Source of the DNA: Neospora caninum Liverpool
Lineage: Eukaryota > Apicomplexa > Conoidasida > Eucoccidiorida > Sarcocystidae
Direction of reading: 5' to 3'
Length of the DNA stretch: 64,000 nt
Assembly: GCF_000208865.1 (NCBI RefSeq)
Contig: NC_018390.1
Location: forward strand, 3,614,270-3,678,269
Shown piece by piece: positions 50,314 to 59,527 of the stretch. Every line of letters begins with the position of its first letter. Position 1 is the stretch's first letter. The position numbers were made by a program, and so were the translations under genes. The notes under the pieces are model-generated. The model saw nothing but the letters and a program-made list of their open reading frames with translations, searched no databases and was not told the origin of the DNA.

Positions 50314-50876
50314 ATGACACCGGCGAGCTACCTTTTAGAAGCCCAGTGCAACGTCGGCACTTGCGTCGTTCATGTACCAGTTCGAGAAGCAGGGTCACTG
50401 TGCGACCTTATGACGGTACCCGTACGCGTGAGAAACGTCGGTCACGACCGAATGAGACTTGTGTTGATAGAATCTTTTCCACGCTCGACTAAGCCTCTTT
50501 TGACTCTTCGTTGCAGGACTCTGCTAGGAAGCACTGAGCCAAGTGAGCTGGTGAAGAGTGACTGGTGAAGGAAAAATCAAAACGTTTCGTTAGCTCATGC
50601 GACGACAATCTCGATAAAGAAAAACGTAACGAATATTTCTGTTCTTGTATTGCATAGCAGATTGAGATCCCAGCAGCCGATCGCACGATTGATGACATGC
50701 GTTCGCCCCTCCAACAGGTTTTCTTAACTGGGTCTAAGGCAAAGCTCTCAGCTAATCAAACAAAAACAAGCACATCATGGCATTATGAACGGGCATCGAC
50801 TCCTATAACCGGTACGGAGTGGAGTGCCTATTGGAATCGACACTCTGTGGAGTCTTGGTCATTTGTTCTCTTGTGA
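50314..50876 (+). CDS. Tentative two-exon gene, unknown product (150 aa)
   Basis: An ATG at 50314 opens 79 codons to 50550, where a GTGAAG donor could join in phase 0 to an exon at 50661-50876 (acceptor gcatagCAG) that stays open for 71 codons to TGA. The predicted protein reads MTPASYLLEAQ at the start and ends SWSFVLL. It alternates hydrophobic and polar residues in a way that suggests beta strands (CVVHVPVREAGSL, RMRLVLIESF). I recognise no family. Upstream sequence back to about 50118 is open in another frame, so there may be earlier exons. It rests only on open frame and splice signals. Confidence 0.3.
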
Positions 50877-52057
50877 ATGACCTGTATTTCAAGTACTTGA
50901 TCCAGTTGTTTAGGTCAACGGTATCTACACTCGTAATCTAGCAGCTTCTAAACTCCACACTCACTTACGACGAGTCCTGCAGACGCTACAAGATTACAAT
51001 TTTTTGACAGTACGCGACTTATCTCCAAACTCCAGTATCCTCTTCTTCCACTGTACGCACCCACACGCCTTCCTGGTGTTCCAAAAGCAAACGTGAGTGA
51101 CTCTGCCGTTTGCCAAACATGAAGAATAACTTACGAGAGTTCACAAGAGAATATAGGAGGGGATAGACATCATGTTAGTTCTTTGAATTGGCTCCCATCA
51201 TTCCAATTCTGACTCGGTCAACCGGTAACACATATGCAGATCCTCCGTATGAAAATCTACGGTGCCAGGTCTCACCTGCCATAGTCTAGGCACAGTCTCT
51301 GTGGTTTGGAGCTCAGTTTTCTACAACGAATTCGTTTGGATGCTTTCGACAGCATGGTTGGCTCAAAAGCCTTGCGTTTCGAATCGGGCGCTACATGCAG
51401 TGTGGACGCAGGGCGAGGTTGTGCATGCACAGAGAAAAAGTGTCTGCCGTCGCGTTTGTTCTCAACTTCTCGTTCAAATCAACTAGCGATCTGAGTTGTG
51501 TGACTTGAGTATGTTATCAATTCAAACTATGTCTTGGGCAATCGCACATCTTCGTGTCGAACTTGTGTGGACGAACCAACTCCATAGTCTGACCGTTTTT
51601 TAACGGCGGCCGACAGTCATCGCGGAAGAACATAGTATCTGAAAACAGGATAAAAGCCATGAGCAAGGAATCTGCTCAGAAGACACCGCAACGTTGAGCA
51701 GCAATCTGACTAGACAGGGGATATGAAATTTGGATTATCTCCTGCATTGTCCTCAGTCACTAGAACAAGTTGACTTAGGCGTCAACCTATTCCTCGGATA
51801 CAGTACTATCCTTTCAAGGTTTTCATTCAACAGAGGGAGCAACCCTGTTTTATCCACCCACAGGTTGAACACCTGGACCTGCTACTCTCGTCTGGTCGTT
51901 CTTCATGTGCCGTCGTGTCAAATACATCAAACTTTATCAGCCTGCTATAAAGGCCCGCACCTGTGGTGCACGTAACTCGCTGTAGCAGAGCAAAGTTTTG
52001 GTTAGAATCCAGGCTCCGATCGAATAGTTCGAATCTACAAAGAGTTGGTAACAAATA
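50877..52057. other. Spacer upstream of the DPY-30-motif gene
   Basis: No exon is supported. The base composition is nearer 45% GC than the coding regions. It probably contains the promoter of the gene starting at 52058. Confidence 0.4.
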
Positions 52058-53156
52058 ATGGAGGCGCCACCAGAATTTCTGGATGGCGACAACTTGATGG
52101 ACAACGTCTGCTCGGCTACCCCTGATGTTGACGTTGCATTGCCGGAGAAAAGCGTCAGCATCGGTGAAGAAAGCACACAGGCGCCGTTACGGAGTCGAAC
52201 GCTAGAGTGGATGTGGCCTCAGGGGAACGAGGAAGCGTCACCTGATCTTTCCACGTCAGAGACCGCTTATCTAGAAGAGACTGTTATGCCATCCCTACTT
52301 CCAGTACGTTTATGACGCTCTCCCAGACAAGTGCCGGAATACCCACGCATCTCTTCGTCCTCTTCAGCGGCTTCAACTGCACTGGTCCGTTGTTGTTGTA
52401 ACGCTATGCCGAACAACTGTTTCTGACCTATGTTGGAAGCCCACAGCGAGAGAGAGAGAGAACGGTATACGAGCTGCTGCTCAGGTGATGTGAGCACGTT
52501 TTTAAAACACGGGTCACATGGCACAGAAAAAGCAACCCTTGCAAGCGAGCCTCCTTAGCACTTTGCATCTCTACACGGCGTGAGTAGACTCCACAACCAG
52601 CGGCGTGTGGCGACAATGAACGCATCAGAGTTACACTTGCACAGAGGCGTTCCATGCACGTCGCGAAAAGCAGGTTGTGCCTTCGCTTGTGTTGTCCTTC
52701 GGTTCATTTCAGGCTCTAGAGCAGGTAAGTCCTGTTCCAGCTTCTACTGCACACGAGGTGCTCAGGAGTTACTTACTCGACAACGACGTGCACCCAACGA
52801 CGGGGGTGCACACGCTTTCTGTTCTACAGATTGGAGAAGCTGTCAATCGTGCTGGATGGTCGTATCTCTTCGGGGAAGGATTGCCAAGAAACATTGACTT
52901 GCGTTTTTTCTGTGCTTCGGGGACGCTGCAGCTTGTCGTGGACGCGTACAAGCAACACGTCCTGGTTCGTGCCGCCGCTAAGCAACGCTTGCTAGATGCA
53001 CAAGTCGCAGCAGCTGCTGGAGAGCCTCCGGAAAAGCTTCAGCTCCCTCCAGCAAACGAGCCAGGAGACTGTCAAAGTGACGATGTCTCCAAGCAGGCTT
53101 CTTCCGAGCAAGAAGTCAGTCCGAAGACAGAGTTGCGAGGGGGGAACGGGGCATGA
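52058..53156 (+). CDS. DPY-30-motif protein (2 exons, 229 aa)
   Basis: Exon 1 is 52058-52303 and exon 2 is 52713-53156, joined in phase 0 by a GTACGT donor and a ttcatttCAG acceptor. The junction falls inside a DPY-30 motif: AYLEETVMPSLLP from exon 1 continues as ALEQVS...VLRSYLLDND in exon 2. This matches the family pattern of a helix with V-x-P-x-L-x-x-A/G-L, then a second helix ending YLL-x-x-N. The recovered motif is the main evidence for the splice. The motif forms a small helical dimer that docks amphipathic helices. It occurs in DPY-30 of COMPASS-type methyltransferase complexes, and in axonemal radial spoke, NME5 and AK7 proteins. The N-terminal ~70 residues are acidic; a second helical block (NIDLRFFCASGTLQLVVDAY) follows, then a Gln/Ala/Pro-rich tail. 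A flagellar role is possible but unproven. A strong unused GTAAGT lies at 52725, 12 nt into exon 2. Confidence 0.72.
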
Positions 53157-54327
53157 GCCGGATACCTGCACAGAACGGTTCAGAGACAAACTTGTCGTAA
53201 AGAGCAGAATATGCACATGGATGGAAATACACATATATATATATATATGAATATATATACGGAGGGGGAACGAGAAGCCCGCACCTTTTTCTTCTCGAGA
53301 TGGTGCTCTGAACTATTGCCAGCTGCAATGTCTGCTCCTGGTGCAGAACGTATCACAGGCTAGCATTATGGGCGGAGTGGACTCTACAGCCATGCCATTC
53401 AATCCTCTCTTGAAACTTGCATCCTATCTGAAAACAAGAGTGGCAGCGTCAGCCCAGCGACATGAGGAGGAACTGTCCAGCAGCTACGACATCTGAAAGA
53501 GTACGTCTGTGGGACTCCCGGCCGTGGTGGCATGCGCAATATAAACGCGCTGCGAGGAAGAACCGGAGGGACCACCGATCCTTCGTCGAATTTTGCGGAA
53601 AACTTATAGTCGAGTGGCCCAGGTACTATGAAGAAGCTGTGAAAGACGAAAAAGGCAACAAATTGTTGCTGAGGTTTTGACAGGTGAACAGGTGCGCGTC
53701 ACGAGGACTGCACGTATGGGGTTGCCGCGCGGTTTTGGGGGCCAGAGGCTTACCATGCGCCAGATGGGTCCACCTCGTCATACTGCGGCATTTTCGGATG
53801 CTGCTCAGAGTGAAAGAAACAAACATGTACGCCCACGTACATGTACATGCAGTGGGGAGAAAGAGAGATGCAGTGCCTAGATAGGTACGTAATGTATATG
53901 TGAGGGCCAGGTGGCAAAGTCTTCTTCAGACCGTCATCCCGCTTTCCATTGCGGATCTCCCGCTCTTTCGCTCCCTCGAGACACTGAAGAACTCACACTT
54001 GTTTGAAACTGGACAACGAACGAACGCTACCTCGGGCCCAAGCCGTTGCAAATGGGGACCGTGCACAACAGAACAGAAGCGGAGGCACATGACAGCTGGC
54101 ATACGCTAAAGAATTTGAAAAGTGGACGCGACCTATGGTAAAAGCGGTCGTACCTTACTGGAAAGCCTGTGGAACAAATCCGCCTCTTTCCAGGCTTAAA
54201 GACCACGAGGGTGCACGCTTCTACTAAACAAATGATTCCACCAGCATTGAGCAGCTGCATTCTCTGTCAGTCAGAGGCGCCGCGTCGCGCCCCGTGTGAA
54301 CCCTCTCGAGAAAAACAGTAGAACTTC

Positions 54328-54410
54328 TTTTTGCGGCTTTCCGCATCCGCTATCGCGGTGTTTCGCGCTACGTGAGGCCCAAGTGTGAATAAGGCCACGT
54401 TGTCTTTCCC
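54328..54410 (+). repeat. 83-bp direct repeat, copy 1
   Basis: This matches 54820-54902 with one mismatch over 83 bp, at an offset of 492 bp. Its 5' half contains two adjacent small perfect hairpins: tgcgg-cttt-ccgca and ccgc-tatc-gcgg. The sequence is more GC-rich than its surroundings. I do not recognise it as a known repeat, tRNA or organelle fragment. Confidence 0.92.
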
Positions 54411-54819
54411 TTATATGTCAAAGGTCGTCTCGTCACCCGAGCCGAGACCCCTTGAGGCGACTACGCCTTCTTTGCTTCTTAGATCAGCCAACCCTTCCTC
54501 TGTCTCGCCGCACACACTGCTGTTCGTAGATCACATCTCGTTGCGGCCAGGCAACACACTCCACATACTGTGGTGACTGCATGAGCGAAAAAGTGTTTCG
54601 ACCTGCATGCGCCAACGCGAGTCTCGAGCTTTTCTGTGGAGTTGTGCGCGGCGCAGGGGAGAAACCCATCTTCTGAAATAACTTGAAGGGATAACGCTTA
54701 CATTTCCCTTATCTTTGGGGCTTGTCGCGCAGCCCATTTTCGTAACCTTTCTTGTTACCAGGCTTCCGAACAAGACCCTGCATGCGCCGCGCCCTGAGAT
54801 TGCACCAGGGGGACAACGT

Positions 54820-54902
54820 TTTTTGCGGCTTTCCGCATCCGCTATCGCGGTGTTTCGCGCTACGTGAGGCTCAAGTGTGAATAAGGCCACGTTGTCTTTC
54901 CC
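54820..54902 (+). repeat. 83-bp direct repeat, copy 2
   Basis: Second copy, ending 526 bp before the start codon of the PHD-finger gene, so it lies in that gene's promoter or 5' leader. The single difference from copy 1 is aggccca versus aggctca. Confidence 0.92.
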
Positions 54903-55428
54903 GTCACCTCCGGGCTTTTCGCTCCTCGACTTCTCTTTCGACCGGAAACACTACACTTTGGAATCTGCTGGCCGCTGGGACCGCCGTGGAATGCATCGTC
55001 GCCAACGAAAGTTCACTTTGGTGTCCTTTTGACGGCGTCGGGGTTTTCTGGAGCGATTTCTCCATTTTTGGGATTTTGCGTCCTCCTCCGTCCACGCAGG
55101 GATTCACAGACGTCGCCTCCTCAGGGGGTGATGGGGTTTTGTTCTTCCGGTCCCGCGCGCGTACGGCAGGGTGCCGTGTTTGGATCACAACACTCGTCCG
55201 GACCTCGTATCCTCTGGATGGCTTCACCTTTCTCGTCTGTCGCCTCCCCGTTTCCTTCTGGAGAACCCGCTTCATTGGGAAAGGCCCTCGCAGCACGCAG
55301 TCGGTACAGAAAGTGAACCGGAGCGACCCTTTGTTGAAAGAACGCCATCGACACACCTGCGCCTCTCTGGGGAAAAGAGAGGCACACAGGCACAGTTTTT
55401 TCTAACAACTAGAGAGTGGCTTGGCCCC

Positions 55429-57706
55429 ATGGACTCGAGTGGTGACCCCACCAGCGCCTCTGGCGCATCTGACGCGTTGCCCAGTTCTACGGGCAAAACA
55501 AATCCGACGCGTGAGGACGAGCAAACGACTCCTCTTTGCTCCTCTTCAAAGAAGAGAACATCCAACAGTGTACCCCCGTCTTCGCCCTCTTCGTCTCCCC
55601 CCAGTTCCTCCTCGTCTTCCCTCTCTCCCTCTTCTCCTCCCTCTTCTCCTCCCTCTCCTCTTCCGTCTTCTCCTCCCGCGTCTTCTGCCTCCGCTTCTTC
55701 TTCCTCTTCGGTCTCGTCTGCTCCGCATGCGTCGTCTCTTCGCTCCTCGTCCGCTCGCCCGACTTCGGTGGCCTCGGCCTTGCCGCATCCAAGCCAGTTG
55801 AGCGTTCTGAGGGCTGAGGCAGTTTGTAAGCATTTGGTGAAGTCCCGGAAGGCGAAGCTTCGTGACAGGAAGACGGCACGGAAGAGTGCAAAGCGCTTTC
55901 CAAATGCAAACAAAGTCTGGGCAGATCTAAGCTTTGATTTAGATGACGACGGCACTCGATGCGACATCTGCGGAAACTACGACTCTCTTCCAGTAAGTCC
56001 GAAGACGCCTCCTCTCGCATCGAGAGGCGCTTCCAGCGCGAACACCCGACCCTGTTTTGCATGCGCGTCGTGCGGACCACCCAGCGAGTCCCCTGAATCG
56101 TCTCTGATGTTCTTTGCTCTGGGCTTCTTCGGCCCTCGGAACTGGCGTTGCTGCGTTGGAGAGAGGCGATGTCTCCAGAGAAAAAGTGAAGAGAATACGC
56201 GCAAACAGCCGGCGCGAACACTGCCCATATACTCGGAAGCGAGAGAAGGGAGACAAATAACCCGCAAGGATCCACGCGTTCGTTTTCGCCTGCAGGGACA
56301 CGACGAGATCCTCTTGTGCGACGGTTGCGACGTGGCAGTCCATCAAACGTGCTATTACGTGGAAACTGTCCCGAAAGCAGACTGGTACTGCCAGTACTGC
56401 GAAGACAGAAACCAAGCGCAGGCGAATGTGACGAAACTCCGGCGACTCGCCAAGTCCTCTGGAAAGACCGACAAGCAAGTCGAAGGTGAGAGACCGGCCC
56501 ACGATAGCTTGCACCCGAATACGGTTTCCCTCTTCAGTCAGCCTCTCACAAGACGACAGCGGAACTCGCAAAAGGATCACGGAACACACCTAACCATCTC
56601 ACACACATATGAGCATATTTATACATACATACATTCATACATATATATATATATATATATACATACATACATACTTACATACATACATACATAGATATGG
56701 ATATACCACAGTATGTTAGTCGCGTTTTAGGTCGCAGGTGTGCATTCATGAAAAGGCGGTGTGTTGTTTCGGTTTGAATTTTTTTGAATCATCGGGTAAA
56801 AAGCGACCCGCGCCGTGTGGCATCGGGTTTGGATGCTGGGTCTGCTGTTTCCATGTCAGCAACTTTTCGAACGGAACTGGATCGAATGGCCAGCGCGAAA
56901 GAGCCGTTTTGCGTCTTGCCGAAACGCTGCCCTCTATGTCCTCGGAGCTTCGGTGCCCACGTTCGTTGTGGCGAAGGTGAGAGAATGCAACTATCTTTCC
57001 CCGTCCTGGAGACGCGTTGCACTCTCTGTCGACTTCTTGCCTGGGTCCCCTGTCCAGGCCTTCCGCGTTTCCTTGATCTCTCCTTTATCTCTCAAACGTT
57101 CTCCATCCGTCATCTCTCTCTGTCTCCACCTCTCCTGTTTACGGCCCGTTTTCTCTCCGTTCTTTCTCTCCCCCTCGCTGCTCTCTCCTCTCTCTTCTGT
57201 TTCCTCCTTGTGCCCTCAAAAAGTCGATCCCGCTCTGGGCTTGTTTGTCCCTTCTCCATCCACCGCCTTCTTTTCCTCGCCGGCGCGTGTGTGTCTCTCC
57301 TCGGGCTTTCCAGATTTCCGCATGTGGGTGCACGTGAACTGCGCGGTCTGGGTCCCCGAGACGTGGATCGTCGGCGTCGACTACGCAGGAGGTCTCGAAG
57401 ACATTCCCGCGTGGCGCTGCGAGACCATCTGCGACATTTGCGGAGTGGACGAAGGCGCCGTGATCAAATGCTCCGTCGGCAACTGCCCTGCCGCCTTCCA
57501 CCCCATCTGCGCAATCATTGCTGGCTACGGCATGAATCTCACAGGTGGGTGAACATGCCCTAGCGCCTCTCGTGGCTATCCCTTTACTCGCGTCGCTCTC
57601 GACATTCTACGACAGATAAAGATGGATATGCATACGGACATACTTACAGATACATTTATACATATATGTATATATATATATATGCGTATTGCTGAGCCAA
57701 CAAATA

Positions 57707-57757
<51 letters not shown>

Positions 57758-59527
57758 ATCTATCTATCTATCTATCTATCTATAGATATATATATGTCTA
57801 CACGCCAGTGTCTGTGCTGATCTATCTGCCTATACACCTCGCTCGTTCGTGTTTTCGTTTCCAGGGCAGATTGACTACGAGAGGAAGAACGACACGACAT
57901 TCCATGCCTTCTGTTTGCGCCATCGAGGCTACACCTTCCGAGAGTCCGTCGATGCGGAAGAACCCGTGGAGTACCTCTTTAAGCACCCAGATGCTGATCA
58001 CCCCTTCCTTCGGGCGACGAATCTCGTCCGCCGAAATCGAGACATTATCTTTGTAAGCTGAGGAGGATTCGGTTCGGAGGGAGCCTGCGGCGTCTCTCGC
58101 GTGGAGATTGACAGAAAGATACGCAGACAAGGGGAAGAGGAGACACAGAGACACCGAAAAAAGCAAGGTAGACAGAGCAGCGATGAAGACGCAAGGAGAG
58201 CGGCAGACCGCAACAAGAACCTGATACACACAAACCGAGAGAGAAGAAGCGTGTGGCGGCAGGTTTCGTCGGGTTGGAACTGGTTCTAGAATGGAGGCGC
58301 CATGTCCCTTGCCTTTTCGGCTGTTTGTTTTCGCCCTCTGCTCTCCTCGCCAACATTGCATGGAAAAACAATGCGTTAATTCATATGGCGTCGAGCTGTG
58401 TGCTTTCTGAATGGATCCGACCGTTTCTCTGCACGGGGGAGACTCAGAGTGTCTTCAAACGCATGTCAAATCTACGCTCATGCATATCGTGTGCGACGAG
58501 TGTATGAACGAGATCGAAACTATATTCAAAAAAGTGTCAAAAAATAGATAAGAATGCCGCGAATTTAAACGGAAATGCAGGTCAAGATCCAGGGAATGCC
58601 TTCGAAACGGTTTCTCGGATTGCTTTTTTCGACTGGTCTTTTTCATCTGAAATTCAGTTTGCCAAGCAATGCCACGCAGAGAACTCGACGTGGGGCGTGC
58701 GCCTCGGCGCCTACCTGATTAAGGTAAGAGGAGGAACGAGAAGAGAAAGCAAATGAGAAAAGGAGATCCAGAGACAGGCAGAGAGCACCACGTTAGGTAC
58801 AGTTGCCTCGCGCGGCCAGAAGGGGGGGGTGGATCAGCTACTTATATCTTACTGCCGGATTGGTTCAACGCGTATACTAAACCAACGGTTTAAATGACGA
58901 CAGTTTCCAAGCAAGCATGAATACCGGTAGGATATTAAATGTCCATGCTGTTACTTGTATTTAGCAGTCCATCGGGGTGGTTTCCGCTTACTGAACTTCT
59001 CTCGTTGAATCGTCTGAGCCTGTACCGTGGCTTTTTGGCTCTGTCAATAGAAGAAAAACTGTACAGATGTTTCCAGATTCTACCGGGTCCATTTAAGTAG
59101 CACCCAGCCTGTTGAACAGCACTGTGAGGCTGCAATGGAACCGAAGAAAAGGAACAGATCAGCAGCCGTACATTTATGCCTGTACATATATATATATATA
59201 TATTTACCAACGTTTGTGACTGTATGCATCTATCTGTCTAGGTAGAGACGTGCAAGAACATGTGAACACAGATCGCCGATTCCCGTGCCTCCAGATTTCA
59301 TTGCCAGGGTTCTTTTCTTTCTTTGCCAGGAACTGAATGAAAATATCGTTGCGCTCCGAGCTCTCTGGAAGCGCATCGAAGACCTCAGTGCCCCTCGTTC
59401 ACTACCCTGTTCTGCCTCCTCCAGTGTCCCTCCAGAAAGCAAAGCGGCCTCTGTTGTGTTGGGGAATCTTGGCGAAGAAGCGAATGCAGAGGGGGATGCC
59501 CAGATGCAGGATGGGTCTACGAAATGA
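55429..59527 (+). CDS. PHD / zinc-knuckle / extended-PHD chromatin reader (7 exons, 517 aa)
   Basis: Exons: 55429-55992, 56296-56485, 56860-56976, 57314-57544, 57865-58052, 58658-58723 and 59330-59527 (TGA). All phases agree and the total is 1554 nt. Start ATG 55429 has a ccccATGG context. Residues 1 to ~130 are Ser/Pro low-complexity with basic patches after. The first PHD finger spans about residues 178-223 with a full C4HC3 set (C178, C181, C196, C199, H204, C207, C220, C223). A C2HC knuckle follows (C275, C278, H297, C300), then an extended PHD ending near H387 (WVHVNCAVWVPE, CDICGVDEGAVIKCS, FHPICA, FHAFCLRH). This PHD-knuckle-ePHD order is the PZP module of BRPF, JADE and AF10 proteins, which reads unmodified or methylated histone H3 tails and DNA. 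There is no bromodomain or PWWP after it; the C-terminal ~100 residues are helical. Likely nuclear, perhaps in an acetyltransferase complex. Confidence 0.9.
55993..56295 (+). other. Stop-free, in-frame intron inside the first PHD finger
   Basis: The 303-nt intron between exons 1 and 2 is bounded by GTAAGT and tgcCAG, is a multiple of three, starts at phase 0 and contains no stop codon. Retention would insert 101 residues between the second and third zinc ligand pairs of the PHD finger without breaking the protein. Splicing restores normal finger spacing, so I treat it as an intron. Confidence 0.8.
56641..56698. repeat. TA / ATAC microsatellite in PHD gene intron 2
   Basis: A TA run passes into a tetranucleotide (ATAC)n run, in the intron ending at 56859. 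Confidence 0.85.
57707..57783 (+). repeat. (TATC)n tetranucleotide repeat in PHD gene intron 4
   Basis: About nineteen TATC units with one interruption, flanked on the left by a TA run (57661-57683) and on the right by TATAGA. Located 80 bp before the acceptor at 57864. Confidence 0.92.

Larger units (their letters stand above)
53157..55428. other. Spacer with unresolved protein-like segments and a direct repeat
   Basis: Several + strand stretches look protein-like but cannot be joined in phase. These are an ATG frame at 53368-53496 (KLASYLKTRVAASAQRHEEE), a frame ending at 53680 (YYEEAVKDEKGNKLLLRF), a stretch from a cttcttCAG acceptor at 53930 (IPLSIADLPLFRSLETLK), and 54096-54227 after another CAG (KEFEKWTRPMVKAVVPYWK...), which ends in TAA. 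Together they could be a small multi-exon gene or a decayed one. The 5' region of the PHD gene occupies the right end. Confidence 0.3.

Noticed and set aside
54328..54410. Direct repeat as a nuclear copy of mitochondrial DNA
   Set aside because: It is GC-rich and hairpin-dense, unlike the AT-rich mitochondrial genome of coccidia, and I could not place it in cob, cox1, cox3 or rRNA fragments.
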